This document shows, in pieces, positions 7,838 to 17,189 of a stretch of DNA of 64,000 bases. Each line of letters opens with the position of its first letter. The first letter of the stretch is position 1. The DNA comes from an uncultured Shewanella sp. (lineage in GTDB: Bacteria; Pseudomonadota; Gammaproteobacteria; Enterobacterales; Shewanellaceae). A program made the translations under genes and the position numbers. The notes below the pieces were generated by a model, which ran no database searches, had not been told where the DNA came from, and was given only the letters and a program-made list of their open reading frames with translations. Location: contig NZ_CANMIO010000009.1 of the NCBI RefSeq assembly GCF_947497935.1, positions 62,001 to 126,000 of the forward strand, read 5' to 3'.

Positions 7838-9166
7838 ATGCAGATCCTCAACTGGCAATCACTCACACCAGCAGCGCAATTAGATGCATTGCAGCGCTCG
7901 CCATTAATTGGTGACAACAGCCTCGAGCAAAATGTGGCGAGGATCATTGAAGCCGTTGTGACTAACGGCGATCAGGCGCTAAAAGACTTTAGTCGCGAGT
8001 TTGATGGGGTAAACGTAGAAACGCTTAAACTAACGGCTACCCAAATTGAGCAGAGCTGCAAACTGGTACCTGATCCCCTGAAACAGGCTATCGCTCAGGC
8101 TAAGGCCAACATTGAGCGATTTCATCAGGCGCAGTTACAACCAATAGTTGATATCGAAACTCAGGCGGGGATCCGCTGTGAGCTTCGCTCTGAGGCGATT
8201 GAGCGTGTTGGACTCTATATTCCAGGTGGCACTGCGCCGCTTATATCCACCGTGTTAATGCTAGCAATGCCAGCCAAAATTGCTGGTTGTAACAAACGAG
8301 TTTTGGTGAGTCCACCGCCAATTAATGACGCTATCATTTATGCGGCAAATGAGTGTGGTATAGAAGAGATCTATCAAGTTGGTGGCGCGCAAGCGATTGC
8401 CGCATTAGCATTTGGCACCGAATCGGTTCCGCAGGTAGATAAAATCTTTGGACCGGGCAATCGTTTTGTCACCGAAGCCAAGCGTGCTGTTAGCCAAGAT
8501 AATCGCTGCACCGTCAGTATCGATATGCCTGCTGGACCATCAGAAGTATTAATTATTGCTGATGGCCAAGCTAATGCTGATTTTGTCGCTGCGGATCTTT
8601 TATCTCAAGCAGAACACGGCGCAGACTCTCAAGTCATGTTAGTCACCGAATCAACCGAGCTCGCAGAAGCGGTCAACACAGCTCTGACTGATCAGCTTAA
8701 GCAATTGTCTCGTGCTGAGATAGCAACTACAGCTCTTAAGAGTAGTCGTACGCTAATTGTTGCTAATATGCAGATGGCAGCAGAGGTTTCAAACCAATAC
8801 GGACCTGAACACCTCATTATTCAAACTGAGCAGCCAAGAGATGTATTAAGTAATATTCGCGCCGCGGGCTCTGTGTTTTTAGGCGCTTATACTCCTGAAT
8901 CTGTTGGCGACTATGCCAGCGGTACAAATCACGTCCTACCGACCTACGGCTATAGTAAAACGGTTTCGAGTCTATCTTTGGCAGACTTTAGCCGAAGATT
9001 TACGGTACAAGAGCTCAATGCTCAAGGCCTACGAACTATTGCTGATAGCGTGATGACTCTTGCGGCGGCAGAGCAACTCGATGCCCACAAGAATGCGATA
9101 GCTATTCGAATCGCGAGCCTTAACGGCGTAACTGATGGCACGAATAGCGGCAATGAGGAGCAATAA
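7838..9166 (+). CDS. hisD: Histidinol dehydrogenase
   Basis: HisD is the zinc-dependent, NAD-using four-electron oxidase that converts histidinol to histidine, the last two steps of the pathway. The 442-residue protein shows the glycine-rich VGLYIPGGTAPL, the GPGNRFVTEAKR segment, DMPAGPSEVLI, SQAEHGADSQ with zinc-binding Gln and His, and YGPEHLI with the catalytic Glu-His pair. It starts 4 bases after hisG, and its stop overlaps the hisC start by one base (TAATG), preceded by GAGGAG. Confidence 0.97.
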   Translation: MQILNWQSLTPAAQLDALQRSPLIGDNSLEQNVARIIEAVVTNGDQALKDFSREFDGVNVETLKLTATQIEQSCKLVPDPLKQAIAQAKANIERFHQAQLQPIVDIETQAGIRCELRSEAIERVGLYIPGGTAPLISTVLMLAMPAKIAGCNKRVLVSPPPINDAIIYAANECGIEEIYQVGGAQAIAALAFGTESVPQVDKIFGPGNRFVTEAKRAVSQDNRCTVSIDMPAGPSEVLIIADGQANADFVAADLLSQAEHGADSQVMLVTESTELAEAVNTALTDQLKQLSRAEIATTALKSSRTLIVANMQMAAEVSNQYGPEHLIIQTEQPRDVLSNIRAAGSVFLGAYTPESVGDYASGTNHVLPTYGYSKTVSSLSLADFSRRFTVQELNAQGLRTIADSVMTLAAAEQLDAHKNAIAIRIASLNGVTDGTNSGNEEQ

Positions 9167-10218
9167 TGAGCACAGTAATTAACGGCTTGAATTTAGCTCA
9201 ACGCTTGGCCAGACCTGAGCTGCTCAGTCTACAGATCTATCAATCTGCTCGCCGAATTGGCGGTCAGGGGGATATCTGGATTAATGCCAACGAGTCACCA
9301 TTTAATAATAGTGAGCTTGAAAATCTCAACCGCTACCCTGAATGTCAACCTCCAGAGCTGATAAAAGCTTATAGCCAATACAGCAAAGTCGCAGCTGACA
9401 GCATTATTACCAGTCGCGGCGCCGATGAGGCGATTGAGTTACTGATCCGTGCTTTTTGCATACCGGCTCAAGACTGTATCGCAACTTTCGGACCAACTTA
9501 TGGCATGTATGCCATCAGTGCCAAAACCTTTAATGTGGGTGTAAAAGCGTTATCACTGACTGAAGATTTTCAGCTACCCAGTGATTACCTTTCACAAGTA
9601 AACGGCGCTAAGTTGGTCTTTATATGCAATCCCAATAACCCAACAGGCAGTGTGATCCCCCGAGAGAAGGTGATTGAGGTAATCAACAGCTGTCAAGATG
9701 CTATCGTGGTTGTGGATGAAGCTTATATCGAATTTAGCCCAGAATTTAGCGTCGCCGATTTAGTCGTAACTTCTGCCAACCTTGTGGTGTTGCGTACTCT
9801 GTCAAAAGCATTTGCATTGGCAGGAGCACGCTGCGGCTTCTTGCTCGCGAACCCCAATATTATTGATATTTGCATGCGGGTTATCGCGCCCTACCCTGTG
9901 CCGCTTCCTGTCAGTCTCGTTGCTGAAAAGGCACTGAGCAGTGCAGGGCTTGAAACTATGAGCCGACAAGTCAATGACATGAAACAACAGGGCTTGAGGT
10001 TAGCGGATGCATTACAGAGCTATGGTGCCAAGGTCGTAACAGCGCACGGTAACTATGTACTTGCTGAGTTTGCAGATAAAGAGCGGGTTCAACAAAAGCT
10101 GTCGGAGGCGGGTGTTATCGCCAGATCTTACAGTGATCCACGCCTTAGCCAAGCCATTCGATTTAGTTTTACTAATCAAGCGCAAACAGACTATCTCATT
10201 CAACTGTTTCAACAGTAA
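9166..10218 (+). CDS. hisC: Histidinol-phosphate aminotransferase
   Basis: This PLP-dependent fold type I aminotransferase converts imidazole acetol phosphate and glutamate to histidinol phosphate. The 350-residue length is typical. Visible motifs are WINANESPF near residue 42, FICNPNNPTGS near 160, VVDEAYIEF, and TLSKAFALAGARCGF with the PLP lysine near residue 213. The start is set by the one-base overlap with hisD and the GAGGAG ribosome binding site. An 89-base gap with a small hairpin separates it from hisB, the longest gap inside the operon. Confidence 0.97.
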   Translation: MSTVINGLNLAQRLARPELLSLQIYQSARRIGGQGDIWINANESPFNNSELENLNRYPECQPPELIKAYSQYSKVAADSIITSRGADEAIELLIRAFCIPAQDCIATFGPTYGMYAISAKTFNVGVKALSLTEDFQLPSDYLSQVNGAKLVFICNPNNPTGSVIPREKVIEVINSCQDAIVVVDEAYIEFSPEFSVADLVVTSANLVVLRTLSKAFALAGARCGFLLANPNIIDICMRVIAPYPVPLPVSLVAEKALSSAGLETMSRQVNDMKQQGLRLADALQSYGAKVVTAHGNYVLAEFADKERVQQKLSEAGVIARSYSDPRLSQAIRFSFTNQAQTDYLIQLFQQ

Positions 10219-10256
10219 TAGATTTCATAAAAGCTAATAATTAAAAAATAACGATA

Positions 10257-10283
10257 GCTTGACTGGTTTCAATTTAGTCAAGC
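10257..10283 (+). other. Intra-operon hairpin between hisC and hisB
   Basis: GCTTGACT (10257-10264) and AGTCAAGC (10276-10283) form a perfect 8-bp stem with an 11-base loop in the only sizable gap of the operon. No T-run follows, so it is not a typical terminator. It may mark an RNA processing or stability site; this is inference. Confidence 0.45.
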
Positions 10284-10307
10284 GCAAATCTGAAAGGTAT
10301 ACCCGCT

Positions 10308-11387
10308 ATGAAGCAGAAAATTTTATTTATCGACCGAGATGGCACCCTTATCGAAGAGCCTATAACTGATAAACAAGTCGATAGCTTAGCTAAACTCGTG
10401 TTTGAACCAAATGTGATCCCTGCCCTATTAAAACTGCAGAATGCGGGTTACAGGCTGGTAATGGTTAGTAACCAAGATGGTCTTGGCACGCCTTCGTTCC
10501 CTAAAGATGACTTTGACGCGCCGCAAGATATGATGATGCAGATCTTAAATAGCCAAGGAGTGTTATTTGATGACGTATTGATCTGCCCTCACTTTAACGA
10601 TGAAAACTGTAGCTGCCGTAAACCTAAGCTTGGCCTAGTCAAAGATTACCTAACTTCTGGCAAGATAGACTTTACTCAGTCTGCTGTGATTGGCGATCGT
10701 GAAACTGACCTTGGTCTTGCTGACTCTATGGGCATATTGGGGCTGCAATACCACCCAGAAACACTTAATTGGAATGCGATTGCCGCTAAATTACTGAACA
10801 AAAATCGCAGCGCGACAGTGACTCGCACCACCAAAGAAACTGACATCCGTGTCACTGTTGATTTAGACGCAAGCGACAAAGGGGCTATCAACACTGGCAT
10901 AGGGTTCTTTGACCATATGCTTGAACAGATCTCTACCCACGGCAATTTCAAACTCGAGGTTCAAGTCGATGGCGACTTAGAGATTGACGATCACCACAGT
11001 GTAGAAGACACGGCGCTCGCAATCGGTGATGCGCTGCGTCAAGCCCTAGGTGATAAGCGCGGCATTGCACGCTTTGGTAATACATTTCAGCAGGCAATCC
11101 CTATGGATGAAGCCAGTGCTAGCTGCCTATTAGACATATCTGGTCGCCCTTTTATCAAGTTCGACGGCGAGTTTGACCGAGAGCTTGTTGGTCAGATGGC
11201 CACTGAAATGGTACCGCACTTCTTCCGCTCATTCGCCGATGGCCTGCGCTGCACTCTACACATCAGCACTCAAGGGGATAATGATCACCACAAGGTCGAG
11301 AGCTTATTTAAAGTCCTTGGTCGTACTCTTCGCCAAGCCGTTGCGATAGAAGGTGACGCGCTGCCCTCAAGTAAAGGTGTGTTATGA
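10308..11387 (+). CDS. hisB: Bifunctional histidinol-phosphatase / imidazoleglycerol-phosphate dehydratase
   Basis: The 359-residue HisB is the fused enteric form. The N-terminal HAD-type phosphatase (about residues 1-165) has [12 protein letters not shown] with two catalytic aspartates and a zinc-binding [14 protein letters not shown] loop. The C-terminal dehydratase (about 168-359) has [11 protein letters not shown] and [12 protein letters not shown] metal-binding motifs. It catalyses the sixth and eighth steps of the pathway. The stop overlaps the hisH start in ATGA. Confidence 0.97.
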   Translation: MKQKILFIDRDGTLIEEPITDKQVDSLAKLVFEPNVIPALLKLQNAGYRLVMVSNQDGLGTPSFPKDDFDAPQDMMMQILNSQGVLFDDVLICPHFNDENCSCRKPKLGLVKDYLTSGKIDFTQSAVIGDRETDLGLADSMGILGLQYHPETLNWNAIAAKLLNKNRSATVTRTTKETDIRVTVDLDASDKGAINTGIGFFDHMLEQISTHGNFKLEVQVDGDLEIDDHHSVEDTALAIGDALRQALGDKRGIARFGNTFQQAIPMDEASASCLLDISGRPFIKFDGEFDRELVGQMATEMVPHFFRSFADGLRCTLHISTQGDNDHHKVESLFKVLGRTLRQAVAIEGDALPSSKGVL

Positions 11388-12157
11388 CCCAACAAGATAA
11401 AACAGCCCTGAGCGGAGATTCAGTCCTGAGCGAAGATTCAGCCTTGAGCGTTAGTTCTGGCTTGAGTAATGAGGATGCGATAATCGGTAATACCGTCATT
11501 ATTGACACAGGTTGCGCCAATTTAAGCTCTGTACGATACGCTTTTGAACGCTTAATGACTGATATTGAACGTGAGAGCCTATATGTCACCGATGACATCG
11601 AGATGATAAAAAACGCTGAGCGGGTAATTTTGCCCGGTGTCGGCACCGCCGCTGCGGCAATGAGTGCTTTACAGAGCAAAGGCTTAGTTCAACTTATTCC
11701 AACATTAACTCAACCCGTACTTGGTGTGTGTTTAGGTATGCAGATGCTAACTCGTGTCTCTAAAGAGCGCGGCAATCAGAGTGATGATTGCCCGTGCCTT
11801 GATATTATACCGACAGATATTAACCTGCTCGACACCCAAGGGTTGCCCCTACCGCATATGGGCTGGAATCAGCTAGTGCCAGGCTCACATCCTATTTTTG
11901 ATGGGATCACAACAGGCAGTTATGTGTATTTTGTTCACAGCTACCGAGCGCCAATCAGTGATTACACGATTGCGACGGCGCAGCACGGTGAAACCTTTAG
12001 CGCTGCAATCGCTAAAGATAACTTCATTGGCCTGCAGTTCCACCCTGAGAAAAGTGCTGAAGTCGGTGCAAGAATGCTTAAAAACTTCCTGATGATGGGT
12101 AAAGCAACATTGAGTCCAACAAATAACCAACTGGCAAATGGCCAGCAAGAGGCGTAG
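11384..12157 (+). CDS. hisH: Imidazole glycerol phosphate synthase, glutaminase subunit, with N-terminal repeat extension
   Basis: HisH hydrolyses glutamine and passes ammonia to HisF. The glutaminase domain starts at about residue 37 ([15 protein letters not shown]), the nucleophile cysteine lies in GVCLGMQML near residue 116, and the His-Glu pair is in QFHPEKS near 225. The protein is 257 residues where about 200-220 is usual. The excess is mostly an N-terminal, Ser/Asp-rich tail encoded by about four copies of an 18-bp repeat. The ATGA overlap with hisB supports this start, and no good alternative start is seen inside the repeats. Confidence 0.95.
   Translation: MTQQDKTALSGDSVLSEDSALSVSSGLSNEDAIIGNTVIIDTGCANLSSVRYAFERLMTDIERESLYVTDDIEMIKNAERVILPGVGTAAAAMSALQSKGLVQLIPTLTQPVLGVCLGMQMLTRVSKERGNQSDDCPCLDIIPTDINLLDTQGLPLPHMGWNQLVPGSHPIFDGITTGSYVYFVHSYRAPISDYTIATAQHGETFSAAIAKDNFIGLQFHPEKSAEVGARMLKNFLMMGKATLSPTNNQLANGQQEA
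11407..11478 (+). repeat. 18-bp tandem repeats inside the 5' end of hisH
   Basis: Four 18-base units lie at 11407-11424, 11425-11442, 11443-11460 and 11461-11478. The first two differ at only two positions (CCTGAGCG.AGATTCAG.); the third and fourth are degenerate. They keep the frame and encode [18 protein letters not shown] and a last degenerate LSNEDA copy, so they lengthen the N-terminal tail without disrupting the enzyme. Confidence 0.85.
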
Positions 12158-12159
12158 TC

Positions 12160-12897
12160 ATGATTATTCCAGCAATCGATCTTATCGACGGTCAAGTTGT
12201 TCGCCTCTACCAAGGGGACTATCAGCAACAAACGACTTTTAACCTTAGCCCTTTAGATCAGCTTAAGTCTTATCAGAAACAAGGTGCTAGCCTTCTGCAT
12301 ATCGTCGATCTCACTGGGGCGAAAGAACCTGAAAGGCGTCAGACCGCGCTCATTTCGGAGTTAGTTAATAATCTGGATACTCCGATCCAAGTCGGCGGCG
12401 GTATTCGCACCGAAGCTCAATTAAGCGAGTTGCTAGAAATTGGTGTCAGCCGAGTGGTTATCGGTTCATTGGCCGTGAAAGAGCCCGAGCTTGTAAAGAG
12501 CTGGTTTATCAAATATGGCAGTGACGCTATTTGCCTAGCATTAGACGTTAATATTAATGAACAAGGCGAAAAAATTGTCGCCGTATCAGGTTGGCAGTCT
12601 GGCGGTGGTAAGAGCTTAGAGTCGCTTGTGGAAGAATTTAAATCCGTTGGTCTAAAACACGCGCTAGTCACAGATATTAGTCGTGATGGCACACTCAAGG
12701 GCGCCAATACTGAACTCTATTGCGAAATAGCCAGCCTGTATCCAGAAATCCAATGGCAAGCATCGGGCGGCATTGCGACCTTAGACGACGTTAATGCGGT
12801 AAAACAAAGTGGTGCTACAGGCATCATTATCGGCAAAGCGTTACTCATTAACCAGTTTACCGTTGAGGAGGCTATCGCATGTTGGCCAAACGCATAG
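12160..12897 (+). CDS. hisA: ProFAR isomerase
   Basis: HisA performs the Amadori rearrangement of ProFAR to PRFAR, the fourth step. It is a 245-residue TIM barrel with a half-barrel repeat like HisF. The N-terminal [20 protein letters not shown] contains the catalytic aspartate (residue 7), [11 protein letters not shown] and [11 protein letters not shown] are the two phosphate-binding loops, and [11 protein letters not shown] holds the second catalytic aspartate. It begins 2 bases after hisH, and its 3' end overlaps hisF by 19 bases. Confidence 0.97.
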   Translation: MIIPAIDLIDGQVVRLYQGDYQQQTTFNLSPLDQLKSYQKQGASLLHIVDLTGAKEPERRQTALISELVNNLDTPIQVGGGIRTEAQLSELLEIGVSRVVIGSLAVKEPELVKSWFIKYGSDAICLALDVNINEQGEKIVAVSGWQSGGGKSLESLVEEFKSVGLKHALVTDISRDGTLKGANTELYCEIASLYPEIQWQASGGIATLDDVNAVKQSGATGIIIGKALLINQFTVEEAIACWPNA

Positions 12898-13652
12898 TTC
12901 CCTGCCTCGACGTCAAAGAAGGTAAAGTCGTTAAAGGGGTACAATTTCGAAACCACGAAATAGTCGGTGATATTGTTCCCCTCGCCCAGCGCTACGCTGA
13001 AGAAGGCGCCGATGAGTTGGTGTTTTATGATATTACCGCTAGCGCTCACGATAGAGTGATTGATAAGTCATGGGTTAGCCGAGTCGCTGAACGCATTGAT
13101 ATCCCATTTTGCGTGGCCGGCGGCATTAGAACCATTGAACAGGCACGAGAAAAACTCGCCTTTGGCGCAGATAAAATATCCATCAATTCACCCGCGCTAA
13201 CCGATCCGAGCTTAATTGCACGATTACAGGATGAATTTGGTAGGCAGTGTATCGTCATAGGTATCGACTCCTATTATGACGCGACTAGTGATAGCTATAT
13301 GGTTAAACAATTCACCGGTGACGAGGCTGCAACCAAAGATACTCAATGGTTCACCCAAGATTGGGTAGAAGAGGTTCAAAAGCAAGGTTGCGGAGAAATA
13401 GTGCTTAATGTGATGAACCAAGACGGCGTTCGTCAAGGTTACGATATTAAGCAATTGTCTATGATCAGAAAGATCTGTGACGTGCCATTAATCGCGTCTG
13501 GTGGAGCCGGTACCATGGAGCACTTTGCAGAGGTATTTAGCAAAGCCAATGTCGATGCCGCTCTTGCGGCTAGCGTATTCCACAAAGGGATTATTGACAT
13601 TCAGGCGCTAAAAACTTATCTAAACGGTAAGAATATTGCTGTTCGGATCTAA
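12879..13652 (+). CDS. hisF: Imidazole glycerol phosphate synthase, cyclase subunit
   Basis: HisF uses ammonia from HisH to convert PRFAR to imidazole glycerol phosphate and AICAR, the latter feeding purine synthesis. The 257-residue TIM barrel starts [20 protein letters not shown] with catalytic Asp11, has [11 protein letters not shown] and [12 protein letters not shown] phosphate loops, and [15 protein letters not shown] with the second catalytic aspartate. The ribosome binding site GAGGAGG lies inside the hisA 3' end and fixes the start within the 19-base overlap. Confidence 0.97.
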   Translation: MLAKRIVPCLDVKEGKVVKGVQFRNHEIVGDIVPLAQRYAEEGADELVFYDITASAHDRVIDKSWVSRVAERIDIPFCVAGGIRTIEQAREKLAFGADKISINSPALTDPSLIARLQDEFGRQCIVIGIDSYYDATSDSYMVKQFTGDEAATKDTQWFTQDWVEEVQKQGCGEIVLNVMNQDGVRQGYDIKQLSMIRKICDVPLIASGGAGTMEHFAEVFSKANVDAALAASVFHKGIIDIQALKTYLNGKNIAVRI

Positions 13653-13688
13653 AGTAAGTGAGATCTTGTCTCAAATTAAGGATGTAAC

Positions 13689-14327
13689 ATGACAGATACC
13701 AATCAAAACCAGCAATACGGCGATCTAATCAGTCAATTGGACTGGGATAAAACCGATGGCCTAATCCCGGCTGTCGTACAGAACTTTTTAACCGGTAAAG
13801 TCTTAATGCTAGGCTATATGGATAAAGCCGCGTTAGACAAGAGCCTATCGACTAAACAAGTCACCTTCTTTAGCCGCAGCAAACAACGACTGTGGACCAA
13901 AGGGGAAACCTCAGGTAATACACTTGAATTAGTGGCCATCGATATGGACTGCGACAATGACAGCCTGTTAGTACAAGTGATCCCCAATGGGCCTACTTGC
14001 CATAAAGGTACCGAAAGCTGCTGGAAAGATGGTACAGCCCACAGCTTTATCGATAACCTGACAACACTCATCGCATCACGTAAAGGCCAAGATCCACAGT
14101 CAAGCTATACCGCTCACCTATTTGAGAGAGGCACCAAACGTATAGCTCAAAAAGTCGGTGAAGAAGGCTTAGAAACAGCCTTGGCCGCGGCAACTAATGA
14201 TAAGCCAGAGCTGATAGATGAAGCCTCGGATCTTATCTACCACCTGTTAGTGCTATTAGAAGATCAGGATTTAAGTATGCAAGATATCAACTTAAACCTG
14301 ATGAAAAGACACAATAAGGCTAAGTAG
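13689..14327 (+). CDS. hisI: Bifunctional phosphoribosyl-AMP cyclohydrolase / phosphoribosyl-ATP pyrophosphatase
   Basis: This fused HisIE catalyses steps two and three. The HisI domain (about residues 1-115) has [13 protein letters not shown], the metal-binding [10 protein letters not shown] and the [10 protein letters not shown] cysteine-histidine motif. The HisE domain (about 120-212) is a helical MazG-like pyrophosphohydrolase with [10 protein letters not shown] and [16 protein letters not shown] acidic motifs (here [15 protein letters not shown] and [16 protein letters not shown]). AAGGA precedes the ATG. It is the last gene of the operon and is followed by a terminator. Confidence 0.97.
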   Translation: MTDTNQNQQYGDLISQLDWDKTDGLIPAVVQNFLTGKVLMLGYMDKAALDKSLSTKQVTFFSRSKQRLWTKGETSGNTLELVAIDMDCDNDSLLVQVIPNGPTCHKGTESCWKDGTAHSFIDNLTTLIASRKGQDPQSSYTAHLFERGTKRIAQKVGEEGLETALAAATNDKPELIDEASDLIYHLLVLLEDQDLSMQDINLNLMKRHNKAK

Positions 14328-14335
14328 CCAATGTT

Positions 14336-14370
14336 AAGGGCGTAAGCTAAATTTACGCCCTTTTTCTTTA
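14336..14370 (+). terminator. his operon terminator
   Basis: AAGGGCGTAA (14336-14345) pairs with TTACGCCCTT (14353-14362) and is followed by TTTTCTTT. It lies 9 bases after the hisIE stop and is a standard intrinsic terminator. Confidence 0.92.
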
Positions 14371-14568
14371 GCAAGAATAAATTCCGTTTCTGCAAGCTTT
14401 AGCAGCATAATATTTCAATTGCCCTCAACTTGAGCCTGCTATTTTACACTATAGAAAACACTGTTTTTACAAAGAGTAAAACCCTCGTTGCCCTAGTGTT
14501 GCAAACCTCAACTTCTGATACAATCTGCGCCACTAAAATTAAGCTTCTCAATAATAAAAGTGTGCCCT

Positions 14569-15672
14569 ATGAATCTTGCAGATAAAGTTTTAGTCGTAAA
14601 TGACAACCTCCCAATTCGTACCGACAAACCTGTTCACTCGGGTAAGGTCCGCAGTGTTTACTGGTTAACCGAAGAAGATAGCGCTCGGTTGATTAAAGAT
14701 AAAGGTTACGATGTACCAGCCGATGCACCGCTTGCCATTATGGTGATCAGTGACCGTATTTCAGCATTTGATTGCGTATGGCAAGGTGAAAATGGTTTAA
14801 ATGGCGTTCCTGGTAAAGGTACCGCGCTTAATGCCATCTCAAATCACTGGTTTAAACTTTTCAAAGACAAGGGGCTTGCCGACAGCCATATCCTTGATAT
14901 CCCTCACCCACTCGTATGGATAGTGCAAAAAGCCCGTCCTGTGATGATTGAAGCGATTGCTCGTCAATATATTACTGGTTCTATGTGGCGCTCATACACC
15001 AAAGGTGAGCGTGAATTCTGTGGCATCACTATTCCTGAAGGCTTAGAAAAAGATCAAAAGCTACCAGAGCTATTGATCACTCCTTCTACTAAAGGTGTGC
15101 TAACGGGTCTTGAAGGCGTGCCTGAAGCTGATGATGTTAACGTATCGCGCAGCGACATTGAGCGCCACGTTAAAGGCTTTAACTTCAGCAATGAGTCAGA
15201 TATCGATCTTTACGAGAAATTGCTTAAAGAAGGCTTTGACGTGATTAGCGACGCATTAGCTGAGCACGATCAAATTTTTGTCGATACTAAATTTGAGTTT
15301 GGCTACGTCAATGACGCCGCTGGTAATGAAAAGCTCATCTATATGGATGAAGTGGGTACACCTGATAGCTCTCGCATTTGGGATGGTTCATCGCACCGTG
15401 ATGGTAAGATCATCGAGCAATCTAAAGAAGGCTTTAGACAGTGGCTGCTTAACCATTTCCCAGATCCAGATATCTTGTTAAACAAGAACCGCATGGAAGA
15501 GCGTTTCGCACTAGCGAGTGATAACAAGCTACCAGAATCTGTGATGATGGATATCTCGAATACATATGTAGGTATTGCTGAGAAGATCATCGGACAAAAG
15601 CTGCAGATCAGTGATAATCCTAAGCAGGAAATCATCGATATCTTGCGCGACGAGTACCAACTTATCGTCTAG
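14569..15672 (+). CDS. purC: Phosphoribosylaminoimidazole-succinocarboxamide synthase
   Basis: PurC joins CAIR and aspartate to make SAICAR in purine synthesis. The 367-residue protein is the long form found in several gammaproteobacteria rather than the 237-residue E. coli form. Recognisable features are [25 protein letters not shown], and the [12 protein letters not shown] motif near residue 260. I chose the ATG at 14569 ([10 protein letters not shown]); a GTG 9 bases upstream is in frame, but neither has a strong ribosome binding site. It stands alone, with its own terminator. Confidence 0.94.
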   Translation: MNLADKVLVVNDNLPIRTDKPVHSGKVRSVYWLTEEDSARLIKDKGYDVPADAPLAIMVISDRISAFDCVWQGENGLNGVPGKGTALNAISNHWFKLFKDKGLADSHILDIPHPLVWIVQKARPVMIEAIARQYITGSMWRSYTKGEREFCGITIPEGLEKDQKLPELLITPSTKGVLTGLEGVPEADDVNVSRSDIERHVKGFNFSNESDIDLYEKLLKEGFDVISDALAEHDQIFVDTKFEFGYVNDAAGNEKLIYMDEVGTPDSSRIWDGSSHRDGKIIEQSKEGFRQWLLNHFPDPDILLNKNRMEERFALASDNKLPESVMMDISNTYVGIAEKIIGQKLQISDNPKQEIIDILRDEYQLIV

Positions 15673-15729
15673 TCGATAATAAATGACAGAGGCCCAAGCT
15701 TCGTTTGCCGGCCTCTGTTTAGACAAAAT

Positions 15730-15759
15730 AAAAAGCCGCAATTTCAATTGCGGCTTTTT
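15730..15759 (+). terminator. purC terminator
   Basis: AAAAAGCCGCAA (15730-15741) pairs with TTGCGGCTTTTT (15748-15759). The A-run and T-run on the two sides make it usable on both strands. It lies 57 bases after the purC stop, in front of the convergent lpxM gene. Confidence 0.88.
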
Positions 15760-15782
15760 ATGGATCAATGTGTGCAGCGCTA

Positions 15783-15826
15783 GCTCCTAAGTAAGAGACC
15801 CTAAGTAAGAGCTCCTAAGTAGGACC
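15783..15826. repeat. Three short direct repeats between purC and lpxM
   Basis: Three imperfect copies of a 14-base unit (consensus TCCTAAGTAAGAGA) follow one another: the first begins TCCTAAGTAAGAGA, the second CCCTAAGTAAGAGC and the third TCCTAAGTAGGACC. They are in the gap between two convergent genes and have no visible coding role. Confidence 0.75.
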
Positions 15827-15872
15827 CCAAAAGTTATTGGCTACAACACGTTATCGAAAGGATTAACCAAGA

Positions 15873-16811
15873 CTATTTATAAATAGAGCCTTCGCCTTCA
15901 GGGCGTGTCTTTAATACCTTCAAGAACCACATATACTGCTCAGGGTAAGCTAAGATCACCTGCTCTACCGCCTTATTCAAGGCAATGGCTTCATTCTCTT
16001 TGCCCTGCATGGTTTCAGGGGCGATTGCGGGCATGACAGTTAAATCAAAATGACGCTTAATCTTATCATAACCAATCTTGACTGGCATAACCTGAGCATT
16101 ACCCGCCTGAGCTAGACGGCCCACAACAGGTAATGTCGCCTTGGTGGTACCAAGGAACGGCGCAAATACACTCTTATCTCGCCCAAGATCTTCATCGGGC
16201 AGATAAAAGAAGCTGTTATCTTGCTTAAGCTCAGCAAGCAAGGCTCTGATCCCCGCTTCACGCATATAGATATTGCCCCCTTGGGAGCTACGCATGCGGT
16301 TATTAAACCAGTTAAACAGATCATTCTTGTGGGCCTTGGCCATCGAAACCATAGGTAAATCGAGGTTAAGACGTAAACCTGCGTATTCTATTCCCCATAC
16401 ATGGGGCATGATAAAAATCACTGGTTGACCCGCTGCGCGCGCTTTTTCTACATGTTCAAAACCATGCAGTTGCACTCGACGTCTCATATGAGCTCGAGAC
16501 TTTAGCATCAATTCTGATTGTGCCAGCAAGATCATCACAAAATTTTCGACGTTATCTTTGACTAACGCTTCAATCTCATCAGCGGTTTTTTCAGGGAAAC
16601 AGGTGGTCAAATTTGCCCTAGCAACCTTAATCGGCTTCTTAGCAATTTTCATCACTAATATAGCTAGAGTACGAGCGATTGGATCCCTTAACCAAGCAGG
16701 CATAAGACCAAATACCACCAGCACTAGAATCGCGACCCAGGTTAGCCAATATCTTGGGTGCAACAAACTAAGCTTAAAACGTCGGTCAAAATACTTCGGC
16801 TTTCTAGACAA
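15873..16811 (-). CDS. lpxM: Lipid A acyltransferase (LpxM/LpxL family)
   Basis: This inner-membrane enzyme transfers a secondary acyl chain from acyl-ACP to the lipid A precursor. The 312-residue protein has a membrane anchor at about residues 22-40 and the HX4D/E catalytic motif as H137...E142 in PHVWGIEYAG. The later YLPDEDLG and TKATLPVVGRLAQAG segments match E. coli LpxM (MsbB) better than LpxL, from memory. A late-acyltransferase role is firm; the LpxM rather than LpxL assignment is probable. It lies downstream of ihfA, separated by a terminator. Confidence 0.85.
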   Translation of the reverse strand: MSRKPKYFDRRFKLSLLHPRYWLTWVAILVLVVFGLMPAWLRDPIARTLAILVMKIAKKPIKVARANLTTCFPEKTADEIEALVKDNVENFVMILLAQSELMLKSRAHMRRRVQLHGFEHVEKARAAGQPVIFIMPHVWGIEYAGLRLNLDLPMVSMAKAHKNDLFNWFNNRMRSSQGGNIYMREAGIRALLAELKQDNSFFYLPDEDLGRDKSVFAPFLGTTKATLPVVGRLAQAGNAQVMPVKIGYDKIKRHFDLTVMPAIAPETMQGKENEAIALNKAVEQVILAYPEQYMWFLKVLKTRPEGEGSIYK

Positions 16812-16841
16812 GGATAAAACCTCTACAGCAAATGGAAACAG

Positions 16842-16866
16842 AAAAAGCCACTCAATTGAGTGGCCT
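16842..16866 (-). terminator. pheST-ihfA operon terminator
   Basis: GCCACTCAA (16847-16855) and TTGAGTGGC (16856-16864) form a perfect palindrome. On the minus strand it is followed by a T-run (complement of GAAAAA at 16841-16846), 22 bases beyond the ihfA stop. Confidence 0.88.
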
Positions 16867-16888
16867 CTTCATTACAGTGCTAAAGCGA

Positions 16889-17185
16889 TTACTTCTTCGC
16901 GTTAGCCTCTTCGACGCGGCTTTTGAGCTTCTGTCCCGGACGGAACGTCACAACACGGCGTGCCGAAATTGGGATATCTTCTCCCGTCTTTGGGTTCCTT
17001 CCCGGTCTTTGATTCTTGTCCCTCAGGTCAAAGTTGCCAAAGCCAGATAGCTTGACCTGCTCACCACTTTCAAGAGCTTGACGAATTTCTTCGAAAAACG
17101 TCTCTACCATCTCTTTCGCTACTCTCTTGTTGATACCTAGCGTTTCAAAAAGATGTTCTGCCATTTCGGCTTTGGTAAGTGCCAT
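16889..17185 (-). CDS. ihfA: Integration host factor subunit alpha
   Basis: IHF-alpha pairs with IHF-beta to bend DNA sharply at specific sites in recombination, replication and transcription. The 98-residue length is standard. The opening [20 protein letters not shown] and the beta-arm segment [18 protein letters not shown], with the intercalating proline, are diagnostic. The start lies 4 bases after the pheT stop, so it is the last gene of the pheS-pheT-ihfA operon, the same order as in E. coli. Confidence 0.97.
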
Positions 17186-17189
17186 ACTT

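Noticed and set aside
14480..14568. PurR operator or promoter of purC
   Set aside because: TTGCAA and TACAAT are present but only 14 bases apart, and no PurR box matching ANGCAANCGNTTNCNT was found.
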